From the NCBI GenBank assembly GCA_036278935.1, contig DASUKA010000115.1:1-64000 (forward strand): DNA of 64,000 bases, written 5' to 3'. Below are positions 25,822-35,275 of this stretch, in pieces. The DNA is from DASSNR01 sp036278935. Lineage in GTDB: Bacteria; Gemmatimonadota; Gemmatimonadetes; Gemmatimonadales; Gemmatimonadaceae. Made by a program: the position numbers and the translations under genes. Numbering within the stretch: the first letter of the stretch is position 1; every line of letters begins with the position of its first letter. A model generated the notes under the pieces. That model was not told the origin of the DNA, ran no database searches, and saw nothing but the letters and a program-made list of their open reading frames with translations.

Positions 25822-26202
25822 CTAGAATTGCCGCGTGATATCGCCCGCGCGTTTCCCGGCCGGGCGTCGTACCCAATAGCTCCCATCGTGCAGCTCACGC
25901 CGGAGTGGGCGGTGTCCGAACGTACGGACCATCACCGCGGCCGGTGTCACGACCACAAAGTAGATGACCGCCATGAAGATGGGCGTCGTCACCTTCGAGA
26001 TGGCCTCCGCCAGCGCCATCCAGCCGCGCTGCACCGGACCCAGATGGCCGGGAATCGCCAGCGCCGCCAGCACGAGCACCGCGCCGAGCGCGCCCAGCAC
26101 GACGACCGGAATGCGATGTCCACGCCAGAGCGAGATACCGGCAAGCACCAGGAAGGCGCCGCCCACGGTCAGGCCGAACTTCCGGCCCTCGGCGCGCGTC
26201 AA
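25822..26202 (-). CDS. SxtJ-family membrane protein
   Basis: A 126-residue membrane protein. After LTRAEGRKFGLTVGGAFLVL it has two or three helices in the first 60 residues (FGLTVGGAFLVLAGISLW and IPVVVLGALGAVLVLAALAI) and a third near 88-106 (TTPIFMAVIYFVVVTPAAVM). It ends in a basic tail with SYWVRRP. This matches the SxtJ family known from saxitoxin clusters and, much more widely, from carbamoyltransferase-containing surface-glycan clusters. The TTG at 26202 overlaps the carbamoyltransferase TGA (TTGA) and is the only start that avoids translating out-of-frame sequence. Role unknown, likely membrane recruitment of the modifying enzyme. Confidence 0.78.
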   Translation of the reverse strand: MTRAEGRKFGLTVGGAFLVLAGISLWRGHRIPVVVLGALGAVLVLAALAIPGHLGPVQRGWMALAEAISKVTTPIFMAVIYFVVVTPAAVMVRTFGHRPLRRELHDGSYWVRRPAGKRAGDITRQF

Positions 26203-28109
26203 TCGAGCGGAATGGTCGTTCGCCAATCGGCCCCCTCCTCGTGCCACTCGGGCTGCTCGGCCTTGGACAGCACGAATGGCCAGAGCACCAGATAGTCGAT
26301 GTTGGTGCGCATGAAGCAGCGGTATGCGTCGGCGGGGTCGCACACGATCGGCTCGCCCCGCACGTTGAACGAGGTATTCACCAACAGGCCGCACCCCGTG
26401 CGCCGCTCGAAGGCGCTGATGAGATCATGGTACTCGGGATTGTCCTCGCGCGAGACGGTCTGGATGCGCGCGGAGTAGTCCACGTGGGTGACGGCGGGAA
26501 TGTCCGAGCGCGGCTGGTTCAGCCGCTCGATACCCCAGGGTGCGCCATCGCCGCTCGGCGGCGGACAGCGGCGTTCGGGCCGCACCGGCGCGACGAGCAG
26601 CATGTACGGAGAGGCCTCGTCCATCTCGAAGTAGTCAGCGACGCGCTCGCGCAGCACGCTCGGCGCGAAGGGGCGAAAGCTCTCCCGGAACTTGATCTTG
26701 AGGTTCATGGTGCGCTGCATGGCGGGGTTTCGCGGGTCGCCCAGGATGCTGCGCGCCCCGAGCGCGCGCGGACCGAATTCCATGCGGCCCGCGAACCATC
26801 CCACCACGTTTCCCTGCGCCAGCAGCGTCGCCGTGCGCTCGATGAGCTCGGTGCGCTCCAGCCGGTGCGCGGGTGCGCCGCGCGCCGCCAGAAAGCGCTC
26901 GATCTCTTCCTCGGGGAAGGCGGGTCCCAGATACGCGCCGCGCATCGCGTCGCCGCACGGTACGCCGCCGTCCGAAGATGCCGCGCGCGCCCGCGCGCCG
27001 CCAAAGAGGCGGTGCCAGGCCAGGCACGCCACGCCAAGGGCGCCGCCGGCGTCGCCGGACGCCGGCTGAATCCACACTCGCTCGAACGGTCCCTCGCGCA
27101 GGATGCGCCCGTTCCCGACGCAGTTGAGCGCCACGCCGCCGGCCAGGCAGAGATGGCGCGCGCCGGTCTCCCGGTGCGCCGTGCGGACCATGCGCAGCAT
27201 GACCTCCTCGCACACGTCCTGCACCGAGCGGGCGAGATCCATCTCGCGCTGCGTGATCGGCGATTCGGGGGCGCGCGGAGGCCCGCCGAACAGGCGGTCA
27301 AAGCGCCGGCTCGTCATGGTGAGCCCGCCCAGATAGTCGAAGTACTCCTGGTTGAGTCGGAAGGAGCCATCCTCCCGCAGCTCCATCAGCTCACGGAGAA
27401 TGAGGTCGGCATACTTCGGCTCCCCGTAGGGCGCCAGTCCCATCACCTTGTACTCGCCGGAGTTGACCTTGAAGCCGGTGTAGTATGTGAACGCCGAGTA
27501 GAGCAGTCCCAGCGAGTCGGGCCACTGGAGCTCGCTCAGCAGCTCGATGTCGCTGCCCCGTCCCATGCCAATCGAAGCGGTGGCCCATTCGCCCACGCCA
27601 TCCATCGTGACGATGGCGGCCTCCTCAAATGGGGAGGGAAAGAACGCGCTGGCGGCATGCGACTCGTGGTGCTCGGCGTAGGCGATGTCCCCGTCCCAGT
27701 CGAGCCTGGCGCGAAGCTCCTTATCGATGAAGAGCTTCTCCTTGATCCAGAGCGGCCCCGCCTTGAGGAACGAGCGGAAGCCGCGCGGCGCGATGCCCAG
27801 GTAGGTCTCGAGGATGCGCTCGAACTTGAGCAGGGGCTTGTCGTAGAAGGCCACCAACTGCAGCTGAGATGGCTTGATTCCTCCCTCACGCAGGCAGTAG
27901 GCGACCGCGTGCTCCGGAAAGGACGCGTCCCCCTTGACCCGCGTGAAGCGCTCCTCCTGCGCGGCCGCGACGATCCGGCCATCTTGCAGGAGACACGCAG
28001 CACTATCGTGGTAAAACGCCGACAGTCCCAGGATGAACGTGGGGCTGGCCGGCGCATGGGATGCGGCGCCCCGCTGGTGATCCTCCGGCCTGACCGATGC
28101 GTCTGCCAC
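26199..28109 (-). CDS. NodU/CmcH-family carbamoyltransferase
   Basis: A 636-residue O-carbamoyltransferase. The Kae1-like N-terminal domain starts FILGLSAFYHDSAACLLQDG and contains AEHHESHAASAFFPSPF with the metal-binding histidines, VTMDGVGEW and LAGGVALNCVGNGRIL. The C-terminal YrdC-like domain, which makes carbamoyl adenylate, contains EFGPRALGARSILGDPR and KIKFRESFRPFAPSVL. Such enzymes place carbamoyl groups on Nod factors, antibiotics or polysaccharides using carbamoyl phosphate and ATP. The GTG at 28109 follows a GAGGGAG stretch. With SxtJ and DUF5989 it forms a coupled three-gene unit at the edge of the glycan locus. Confidence 0.95.
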   Translation of the reverse strand: MADASVRPEDHQRGAASHAPASPTFILGLSAFYHDSAACLLQDGRIVAAAQEERFTRVKGDASFPEHAVAYCLREGGIKPSQLQLVAFYDKPLLKFERILETYLGIAPRGFRSFLKAGPLWIKEKLFIDKELRARLDWDGDIAYAEHHESHAASAFFPSPFEEAAIVTMDGVGEWATASIGMGRGSDIELLSELQWPDSLGLLYSAFTYYTGFKVNSGEYKVMGLAPYGEPKYADLILRELMELREDGSFRLNQEYFDYLGGLTMTSRRFDRLFGGPPRAPESPITQREMDLARSVQDVCEEVMLRMVRTAHRETGARHLCLAGGVALNCVGNGRILREGPFERVWIQPASGDAGGALGVACLAWHRLFGGARARAASSDGGVPCGDAMRGAYLGPAFPEEEIERFLAARGAPAHRLERTELIERTATLLAQGNVVGWFAGRMEFGPRALGARSILGDPRNPAMQRTMNLKIKFRESFRPFAPSVLRERVADYFEMDEASPYMLLVAPVRPERRCPPPSGDGAPWGIERLNQPRSDIPAVTHVDYSARIQTVSREDNPEYHDLISAFERRTGCGLLVNTSFNVRGEPIVCDPADAYRCFMRTNIDYLVLWPFVLSKAEQPEWHEEGADWRTTIPLD

Positions 28110-28493
28110 TAAGCCGCACTCCCTCAGACGGTCTATGCGCGACCGTCAATATACGTCAGTCGACGGCGCTTGCACGAACACAGCAGGACTTATACGCAAC
28201 ACCGTGCCGATCGTTGGCTGGCGCCGGACGGTGAGCGGGCCACCAAGCGGCCGGCGAGGCGGGCCCGACCCCCACGCCATGCGCAGCCTCGGCGCAAGCC
28301 TCCAGCCAGGGCGCAAGCTTCCGAGCAAAATGAATACCCGCGCCGAACGTGGGACTTCCCTGGCGCAGTGCGCCGGGTGAATACTGCGAAGAGCGTAGGC
28401 ACGGTGCCCGGCATGCTCTCTGCTGTACCGGCGGCGCCACGCTGTGGCGCACGCGCGAGCGGTAGTGCGATCTCTCAGAGTCGGACGAGAACC
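28110..28493. other. Divergent intergenic region, 384 bases
   Basis: Separates the carbamoyltransferase (minus) from the SGNH gene (plus) and should contain both promoters, but no clear -35/-10 pair was found. A perfect 7-bp hairpin GCGCCAC-GCT-GTGGCGC lies at 28434-28450, 44 bases before the SGNH ATG. Short open frames here lack family-like features and I regard them as non-coding. Confidence 0.5.
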
Positions 28494-29624
28494 ATGCATG
28501 CGAGGATGAAGTCACTCGCGACCAATCTGGTCCTCCTGCTCTGCAGTGTGGCCGTGGTTACGGCGGGCGCGGAGCTGTTCCTCCGATTCTTCCCGCAGTA
28601 CCTGCCGCCCGTGGCTCGCATGCGGGTGCACTGGATGCAGCAGCCGGCGCCCGTGGGTCGCACCGACCCCGAGATCGGCTACCTCCTTCCCGCCAATTTC
28701 CATCAGCATATCCACGCCGGCGATGTCGACTTCGACTACTCCACCGATGCGCACGGATTCCGCAATCCGTCGCCCTGGCCGGACAGCGCGACGATCGTGA
28801 TCATCGGCGACTCGGAGGTTTTTGGCTACGGGGTGGGCGACGATTCCGGCTGGACCAGACTCCTCGAGAATCAGCTGCCTGGCAGTACGGTCATCAATCT
28901 CGGCGTCCCGGGCATGGCGCCCCAAGAGTACTTCCGGATCTACCGGCGGTTCGGCGTGCCGTTGCACCCCAAGCTGCTCATCTTCGGGCTGTTCCCTGGC
29001 AATGACCTGGGGGACGAGCGGCAGTTCGACGCGTGGCTGAAGGCGGGATCGCCAGGTGATTTCGCCACCTGGAAGATCAGCCGGGGAAAGACGTCGGGAC
29101 TCCTCCGTCGGATCGCGCAGCACAGCTATCTGTTCTGGTTTCTGCGCACCACGGAGCAACGGCTGGGCCGGGCAACCTGGGAGGAGCGGCCACTCACCTT
29201 TCCCGATGGCAGCCGGATGCGATTCGCCCCGTCGTTCCTGGCGCAGGAGGCGGCCCTCGCCAAGCCCACCAACCCTGCGTTCCGCAGTGTGATGCATAGC
29301 ATCGAGCAGAGCAGGGCGCTGGCCGAGCACAACGGCACCGCATTCCTCGTGCTGATTCTGGCAACCAAGGAGGACGTGTATATGCCGTTGCGTGGCGACA
29401 GTGTGCCTCCGGTGCGCACGGCCTTCGTGATGGCGCTCCAGGCGAACGGGATCCCGTTTCTGGACCTCACCCCTCCCATGCAGGCGGTTGCTCGCCAGCA
29501 CAAGCGCCTCTTCTTCGAAGTCGATGGCCATCCCGATCAGGCAGGATATCACGTGATCGCCAACGCGGTGCTGGCCCAGCTCAGGACGTATGCCGCGACC
29601 TACCACCTTCACGAGCAGCCGTGA
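28494..29624 (+). CDS. SGNH-like protein, membrane anchored (first of three)
   Basis: A 376-residue protein with one N-terminal transmembrane anchor (about residues 8-27) and a periplasmic SGNH/GDSL-like domain. Block I is IVIIGDSEVFGYGVGDDSGW (nucleophile Ser107); the oxyanion Gly lies in INLGVPGMAPQEY, and the Asp-His pair in EVDGHPDQAGYHVI. Such domains add or remove acyl groups on exopolysaccharides. It differs from its two relatives in this locus by keeping the canonical GDS. ATG 28494 starts directly before the anchor. The GH1 gene overlaps its stop (GTGA). Confidence 0.8.
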   Translation: MHARMKSLATNLVLLLCSVAVVTAGAELFLRFFPQYLPPVARMRVHWMQQPAPVGRTDPEIGYLLPANFHQHIHAGDVDFDYSTDAHGFRNPSPWPDSATIVIIGDSEVFGYGVGDDSGWTRLLENQLPGSTVINLGVPGMAPQEYFRIYRRFGVPLHPKLLIFGLFPGNDLGDERQFDAWLKAGSPGDFATWKISRGKTSGLLRRIAQHSYLFWFLRTTEQRLGRATWEERPLTFPDGSRMRFAPSFLAQEAALAKPTNPAFRSVMHSIEQSRALAEHNGTAFLVLILATKEDVYMPLRGDSVPPVRTAFVMALQANGIPFLDLTPPMQAVARQHKRLFFEVDGHPDQAGYHVIANAVLAQLRTYAATYHLHEQP

Positions 29625-30967
29625 CGCGTCGGTACACTGGCATACCAGACGGCATCGGTGCGGATACGCCGCGCGATGCCGCTCCCGCTCGGTGCTTCCC
29701 CGTTCCACGTGGATTCCTCTGGGGCGCGGCCACGGCGAGCCATCAGGTGGAGGGGGACAATCGCTGGAATGACTGGTGGGCGTTCGAGCAGGCCGGGCGG
29801 CTGCCGCACCGGTCAGGCGATGCGTGCCGGGAGTACGAGTTGTATGAGCAGGATTTCGACCGTGCCAGGGACGCCGGTCAGAACGCCCATCGCTTCTCCA
29901 TCGAGTGGAGCCGCGTGGAACCGCGCGAAGGCGAGTGGAACGAGGAGGCCATCCGTCATTACCGGGACGTGCTCTCGGCACTCCGGGCCCGCGGATTGGA
30001 GCCCGTCGTCACCCTCCAGCATTTCACCCTGCCGGCGTGGGTACTCCAGAAAGGCGGATGGACGAACCGACGTGCCGTCCGCTGGTTCGCGCGCTATGCG
30101 GGCCACGTGGCCGCCGAGCTGGGTGCGGGAGTTCGCTACTGGCTGACGATCAACGAGCCCACGGTCTACGTGAAGCATGCCTTCGTGGTGGGCGACTGGC
30201 CGCCCTGCACGCGGCACGCCTGGCGGCACGCTATGGTGGCCTTTGTGAACCTGGCCCGGGCGCACCGCGCCGCGCGCACACGCGTGCGCGCGCACTGTCC
30301 GGAGGCCATGGTAGGGTTTGCGCACAGCGCGCCGGTGATCCAGCCGTGCAACCCGGCGAGCGTGGCGGACCGCGCGGCAGCGTGGGTGCGCGACGCCGTG
30401 CTGAACCAGGCGTTCTTCACCCTGCTTGGCGCAGGCTTTCCCGGCACCCCCACGCCGTTCGACTTCATCGGGCTCAACTACTATACGCGGACGGTTGTGC
30501 GGGGAACGCGCTCCGGATTGATTCCCTTCGCCGGCAGCGAGTGCCTGGCCGATCACCACGCGGACCGTGGACCCCGGAGCGACACCGGGTGGGAGATATA
30601 TCCTCCCGGGCTGCTACAGAGTCTGCACCGCTTCTCGACATACGGTGTCCCGCTCATGGTTACAGAGAACGGGGTGGCCACGACGGACGAGGAGTTGCGA
30701 AGCGCCTTCCTGTCCAGCCACCTGGCGCAGCTGGGCGCCGCGCTCGAGCAGGGCATCGACGTGCGTGGATACTTCTATTGGAGCCTGATCGACAACTTCG
30801 AGTGGGCCCTCGGCACGAGCGCCCGCTTCGGGCTGTACGGGGTGGATTTCTCCACACAGCAGCGGTGCGCCCGGCCGGCGCTCGATCGCTTCCGCGCGGT
30901 ATGCCATAGCGGACGCCTGGCGGTGGCGCGCGGCGCACGTCTCACCGCCTTCATACGCGGCTCGTGA
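29621..30967 (+). CDS. Glycoside hydrolase family 1 protein
   Basis: A 448-residue (beta/alpha)8 enzyme with normal GH1 length. FPVPRGFLWGAATASHQVEG is the N-terminal family signature. The acid/base is Glu179 in LTINEPTVY and the nucleophile is Glu349 in PLMVTENGVAT. RFSIEWSRVEP and YFYWSLIDNFEWALG also fit. No signal peptide is visible, so it is probably cytoplasmic. GH1 members cleave beta-glucosides or galactosides; in polysaccharide clusters they may trim or transglycosylate lipid-linked repeats. The GTG start overlaps the SGNH stop, and the GMC oxidoreductase follows after 28 bases. Confidence 0.92.
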   Translation: MTRRYTGIPDGIGADTPRDAAPARCFPVPRGFLWGAATASHQVEGDNRWNDWWAFEQAGRLPHRSGDACREYELYEQDFDRARDAGQNAHRFSIEWSRVEPREGEWNEEAIRHYRDVLSALRARGLEPVVTLQHFTLPAWVLQKGGWTNRRAVRWFARYAGHVAAELGAGVRYWLTINEPTVYVKHAFVVGDWPPCTRHAWRHAMVAFVNLARAHRAARTRVRAHCPEAMVGFAHSAPVIQPCNPASVADRAAAWVRDAVLNQAFFTLLGAGFPGTPTPFDFIGLNYYTRTVVRGTRSGLIPFAGSECLADHHADRGPRSDTGWEIYPPGLLQSLHRFSTYGVPLMVTENGVATTDEELRSAFLSSHLAQLGAALEQGIDVRGYFYWSLIDNFEWALGTSARFGLYGVDFSTQQRCARPALDRFRAVCHSGRLAVARGARLTAFIRGS

Positions 30968-30995
30968 ACACGAGCGGAATCAGGCTGGGACGCGC

Positions 30996-32606
30996 GTGAG
31001 CATCCTCGATGCCCGGGAGCTGGACGCCAACGCCGAGCTCTCGACCGATGTGTGCATCGTCGGCGCCGGAGCGGCGGGGCTCACCGTTGCCGCCGCGCTC
31101 GAGGGTGGCTCGCGCGACGTCTGCATTATCGAGAGCGGAGGGTTCCAGCCGGATGAGGAGACGCAATCGCTCTACGACCTGGAAGCCCAAGGCTATCCCA
31201 TCCGGGAGCACTTCATGTCCCGGGCGCGGTATTACGGCGGCAGCTGCAACCTCTGGGCGGGGCGGAGCATGCGGTTCGACGCGTGCGACCTGGCGCATCG
31301 GAGCTGGGTACAGTACAGCGGCTGGCCGCTGGCCCACACCGAGCTGGCGCGCTACTACCCGGAGGCCGCGCGCATCATGGGGCTGCCGGACATCGGGTTC
31401 TTCGAGGCGGAGCGTCACGAGGCCGCGCTCTCGGCCGAGGAGCGCTCACTCTACGCGGGGGATGCGCTGGTGCCTACCGTCTCGCTCTGGGCCACGCGCC
31501 CGAAGCGGTTCGGCGCGGCACATCGCGCGAGGCTGCGCCGGTCGCGCACCGTGCGGCTGGTGCTGCACGGCAACGTCACGAAGATCACGCTCGATGCGGA
31601 CGGGGGCCGCGTGGAATCGGTCGAGGGCGCCACGCTCGCCGGGAATCGGTTCCGCGTGCGCGCCCGCGCCGTGGTGCTGGCGTGCGGCGGCCTCGAGAAC
31701 GCCCGGCTGCTCCTGTTCTCCCGCGACCAGCATGAGCGCGGCGTGGGTAACGCGTGCGGCCAGGTGGGCCGCTACCTGATGGACCACCCCCGTGGCGTGT
31801 ATGGAACCGTCCGCCTGCGCGAGGGCGCGCGGCTGTCGTTGCTCGATGCGAGACCGCGTGTGGACGGCACGGTGCAGTTCGGCGTCGGGTTCTCTGATGG
31901 GGTGCAGCAACGTGAAGGTCTGCTGGATCACTATGCGACGCTCGAGGTACAGCACTCCGAATACACCGCGCGGCAGTATCAGTCGTTCATCCAGATCATG
32001 AAGGTGCTGCTGCGCCGTGGGTACGCCGGCAGCCGGTGGCGCGCCGGGCGGGCGAACATGGGGCACATCGCCGGCATGCTCTATCTGCTCGCGCCGCGCG
32101 AGCTCATACCGCACTGGGTCTACCGCTCGTACTGGCACGCGCGCCGAGCGGTGGGGGGCGCCCCCGCCAGCCGGGACCGCGTGGTGGTCTACTTCTGCGA
32201 GCAGCCGCCGGATCCCGAGAGCCGGGTCACACTCAGCCGCTCGACGGACCGCCTGGGGATGAACCGCCTCATCCTGAACTGGAAGGTCGATCCGTGCGTG
32301 CATGCCTCCGTCTATCGACTGCAAGCGCTGTTGAAGGAGCGGTTGGATCAGACGGGCATGGGGACGCTGAGGGAAGGGACCGGCGAGATCGCCTTCACCG
32401 ACGCTTCGCACCACATGGGGACCACGCGCATGAGCGAGACGCCCCGCACCGGCGTGGTGGATACCGACGGTCAGGTGCACGGCGTGCATGGGCTGTATCT
32501 GGCGGGGAGCTCCGTCTTTCCTTCTGCCAGCCACAAGAACCCGACGCTGACGATCGTCGCGCTCGCACTGCGATTGGCCCAGCATCTCGAGCGGAATGGA
32601 GGCTGA
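30996..32606 (+). CDS. GMC-family FAD-dependent oxidoreductase
   Basis: A 536-residue flavoprotein. The dinucleotide-binding motif is VCIVGAGAAGLTVAAALE at about residues 19-36, followed by IIESGG. YYGGSCNLWAGRSMRFD is the FAD-covering segment. The C-terminal GMC domain has HHMGTTRMSETPRTGVV (catalytic His) and SVFPSASHKNPTLTIVALA (second catalytic position Asn). These enzymes oxidise alcohol groups of sugars, choline, cholesterol and others. With no secretion signal and a location between a glycosidase and a flippase, oxidation of a sugar unit on a lipid carrier is a reasonable guess. It overlaps the flippase gene by 11 bases. Confidence 0.9.
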   Translation: MSILDARELDANAELSTDVCIVGAGAAGLTVAAALEGGSRDVCIIESGGFQPDEETQSLYDLEAQGYPIREHFMSRARYYGGSCNLWAGRSMRFDACDLAHRSWVQYSGWPLAHTELARYYPEAARIMGLPDIGFFEAERHEAALSAEERSLYAGDALVPTVSLWATRPKRFGAAHRARLRRSRTVRLVLHGNVTKITLDADGGRVESVEGATLAGNRFRVRARAVVLACGGLENARLLLFSRDQHERGVGNACGQVGRYLMDHPRGVYGTVRLREGARLSLLDARPRVDGTVQFGVGFSDGVQQREGLLDHYATLEVQHSEYTARQYQSFIQIMKVLLRRGYAGSRWRAGRANMGHIAGMLYLLAPRELIPHWVYRSYWHARRAVGGAPASRDRVVVYFCEQPPDPESRVTLSRSTDRLGMNRLILNWKVDPCVHASVYRLQALLKERLDQTGMGTLREGTGEIAFTDASHHMGTTRMSETPRTGVVDTDGQVHGVHGLYLAGSSVFPSASHKNPTLTIVALALRLAQHLERNGG

Positions 32607-34143
32607 GCCGGTGGGCCGCATCTCGACCGACGAGGCCGATGGCGCCCTGACCGCTGTGGCGGACGCACGCGCCGAGGGAGAAGCGCGGCAACGCCGGGGC
32701 ACGCGCCAGCTGCTCATTGCGCGGGCGCTGTTCATGGTGTTCGGATACCTGGCCACCGTCATCCTTGCCCGATACCTCGGACCGGCGGGGTTCGGCGTGT
32801 ACGGCGTGCTGCTCTCCACGCTGGTCTGGCTGGAGACCATCAGCTACGCCGGTGTGCCCGCGGCCCTCGGCAAGCTGATACCGGAGCACCACGACGAGGC
32901 GACGCTCGTGGAGCAGTCCGGCCGCTTCGTACTGTTCATCGTCTCGCTGTTCCTGTTCGCGGTTGGGTGGGCTGTGGCGCCCGCCGTCGCGCATCTGTTT
33001 CATCTTGAGAACGGCGCACGGCTGTTCCGGTTGGCCATCCTCGATATCCCGTTCGCTGCGGCCTATCAGAGCTACAACGGTACGCTGGTAGGCCACCGGC
33101 GGTTCGGATTGTTTGGTGCAAGCCAGGCGGTCCTTGGCGGAGCCAAGCTCATCGGTGTGCTGGTGCTGTTGGTTGCCGGCATGTCCGTCGCCCACGCGCT
33201 CGAGGTGAACGTTCTGGCGTCGTGTGCCGCGCTGCTCTACCTGCTCGCCGTTGATCCCCCGCGCGCATTCCGGCCTGTTCGGCGCTTCGTGCGCCGGATC
33301 GTCGCGCTCGGCATCCCGATGGGGGCGTTCTCGATTGCGGTGCAGGTCCTGGTCAGCCTCGACCTCTGGTTCCTCGCCGGTCTGTGGCACGGCGGTCACA
33401 CCGTAGTAGGCCAGTATGTTGCTGCGCTCAAGATCGCGCAGACGCTGATGGTCATTCCCGTGGTACAGTCGGGGGTGCTGCTCGCGTCTGTCGCGTGGGC
33501 ACTGGCATCGGGAGACCGCGAGGGTGCCCGCCGGCACGTGCGGGAAGCGAGCCGCTTCGCCCTGATTCTGGCGGCGCCTGCATGCGTCATCGTCGGCGGC
33601 AGCGCATCCGCCCTGATGAGCTTTATCTACTCGAGCGACTACGCCGGGGGCGGACGCTTCCTGATCCTGCAGCTCGTTGCATTCAGCTGCTTCGCGTTCA
33701 TGGATGCGTATGCGTACGCGCTCATGGCCGCGGGACGACAGCGCATCACGGCCGTCGCGCTGGTGGCGTTCATCCCGATCGTGAGCATCGCCAACCTGCT
33801 CCTCATCCCATGGCTCGGCCCGCTGGGCGCGGCGGTCTCGCTGGTGATCGGCATGCTGGGCGTCGCTGCAGTGACCGGGACGCTGGTCTGGCAGCAGTTC
33901 GGACCGCCACTCGCCGCGACCACGCTCCTGCGCGTTGCCGTTGCATCGGCAGTCGTGGCCGTTCCATCGCTGCTTGTTCCGGTGTCAGGGCCCTGGGTGC
34001 TTGGGAAGATCGCGTTGCTCGGCGGCCTGTATCTCGTCGTGCTCAGACTCCTGGGCGAAATCAGCATCGAGGACTTCGCCCTGCCGCGCGTTGGGCGGAA
34101 GGCGGCACCCATACAGCGAGCAACCGAACCCGAGGGCAGATAA
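32596..34143 (+). CDS. Wzx-like polysaccharide flippase (MATE/MVF superfamily)
   Basis: A 515-residue membrane protein with about 13-14 helices. The start of the transport domain, RGTRQLLIARALFMVFGYLATVI then LARYLGPAGFGVYG, is typical of polysaccharide-biosynthesis flippases. An approximately 55-residue charged N-terminal tail precedes the first helix. It would flip undecaprenyl-linked oligosaccharides to the periplasm; its presence points to a Wzx/Wzy-type route, although no confident Wzy polymerase or Wza/Wzc was found in the window. ATG 32596 overlaps the GMC gene end. Confidence 0.9.
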   Translation: MEAEPVGRISTDEADGALTAVADARAEGEARQRRGTRQLLIARALFMVFGYLATVILARYLGPAGFGVYGVLLSTLVWLETISYAGVPAALGKLIPEHHDEATLVEQSGRFVLFIVSLFLFAVGWAVAPAVAHLFHLENGARLFRLAILDIPFAAAYQSYNGTLVGHRRFGLFGASQAVLGGAKLIGVLVLLVAGMSVAHALEVNVLASCAALLYLLAVDPPRAFRPVRRFVRRIVALGIPMGAFSIAVQVLVSLDLWFLAGLWHGGHTVVGQYVAALKIAQTLMVIPVVQSGVLLASVAWALASGDREGARRHVREASRFALILAAPACVIVGGSASALMSFIYSSDYAGGGRFLILQLVAFSCFAFMDAYAYALMAAGRQRITAVALVAFIPIVSIANLLLIPWLGPLGAAVSLVIGMLGVAAVTGTLVWQQFGPPLAATTLLRVAVASAVVAVPSLLVPVSGPWVLGKIALLGGLYLVVLRLLGEISIEDFALPRVGRKAAPIQRATEPEGR

Positions 34144-34146
34144 GCT

Positions 34147-35271
34147 ATGCGCATCGGCATCACCTTGCAGAGCCTTGACGAGACATGGGGTGGCATCGGC
34201 GTCTATACGAAGGAGCTCGTGCCGCATCTCCTGCGGGCCGACAGGGAGAACGAGTACGTGCTCATCTACCCGGGGTTCGGGGCGCCGCGCAAGTTGCTCG
34301 GTCAGTATCGGCGATATCCCCACGCGCGGGAGATCGAGACCACGGAGTCCAGGATACCAGCCGGCATGTATTGGGATCAGGCGGTCGTGCCGAGGGTGGC
34401 CAGACGGGAGGGCATCGACGTGCTCTTCAATCCCTTCCTGTCCGTGCCCGTCCGTGGGCGATTCGGGAAGGTGATGATCATGCACAATGTGGAGTACCAC
34501 ACCGTGCCGAACGTCTACGATGTCAAGACGTACGTCCGCTGGACGATTCTGGAGAAGGTCATCCTGCCCGCCGCCGACCGCGTCATCTCGATCTCGAACG
34601 TCATGACCCATGACTTCCGGAAGTCAGTGCATTACCCCATCGAGCGGGTCAGGACCATCTATCATGGGGTGAGCGAGAAGTTTCATCGGATCGAGGACCC
34701 CGAGCGACTCGCGTGGGCCCGCGAGCAATACGTGCTCCCCGAGCGCTTCATCCTGTTCACGGGCAACTTGTATCCGCAGAAGAACTTCAGCACGCTGGTG
34801 AAGGCGTTCGCCGCGTTGCATGGCGAGATCCCCCATCAGCTCCTGGTAGCCGGCCGACCGAGATGGAAGTTCGATGACGATCTCAAGCTGATCGAGCAGC
34901 TCGGGCTCAGCTCCCGTGTCGACTTCCTGCAGTTCGTCCCGAACGACGATCTGCCACTGATTTATAGCCTGGCCGATTGCTTCGTGTATCCGTCACTGTA
35001 TGAGTCGTTCGGCCTGGCGCAACTGGAGGCCATGGGATGCGGCTGCCCGGTTATCGGCGCCCGCGCGGGGGCCATCCCGGAGGTGGCGGGGGACGCGGCC
35101 ATGCTCTTCGAGCCGCGGGACTCCGACGACCTGGCCCGCGCCATTCGCTGTGTGCTGGATGACGACGCAGTGCGCTCGGAGCTCGTGCGGAAGGGCTATG
35201 CGAGAGCGAAGGAGTTCGGCTGGGAACGGTGCGCGGCCCAGACGCTCGATGTGTTGAAGGAGCTGGGGTGA
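34147..35271 (+). CDS. Glycosyltransferase family 4
   Basis: A 374-residue GT-B retaining glycosyltransferase. The N-terminal ETWGGIGVYTKELVPHLL glycine-rich loop and the C-terminal EX7E motif in YESFGLAQLEAMGCGCPVIG are both present. FILFTGNLYPQKNFSTLVKAF marks the interdomain strand of the RfaB/mannosyltransferase-like group. It is cytoplasmic or membrane-associated. It is the last gene of the plus-strand run and ends four bases before the convergent FkbM gene. Confidence 0.93.
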   Translation: MRIGITLQSLDETWGGIGVYTKELVPHLLRADRENEYVLIYPGFGAPRKLLGQYRRYPHAREIETTESRIPAGMYWDQAVVPRVARREGIDVLFNPFLSVPVRGRFGKVMIMHNVEYHTVPNVYDVKTYVRWTILEKVILPAADRVISISNVMTHDFRKSVHYPIERVRTIYHGVSEKFHRIEDPERLAWAREQYVLPERFILFTGNLYPQKNFSTLVKAFAALHGEIPHQLLVAGRPRWKFDDDLKLIEQLGLSSRVDFLQFVPNDDLPLIYSLADCFVYPSLYESFGLAQLEAMGCGCPVIGARAGAIPEVAGDAAMLFEPRDSDDLARAIRCVLDDDAVRSELVRKGYARAKEFGWERCAAQTLDVLKELG

Positions 35272-35275
35272 ATCA

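Noticed and set aside
26241..28112. 623-codon plus-strand open frame
   Set aside because: Exact antisense of the carbamoyltransferase gene, which has full family motifs.
28135..28380. Possible small gene (81 codons) in the divergent gap
   Set aside because: No Shine-Dalgarno, no hydrophobic or conserved pattern, and rich in residues typical of random GC-rich translation.
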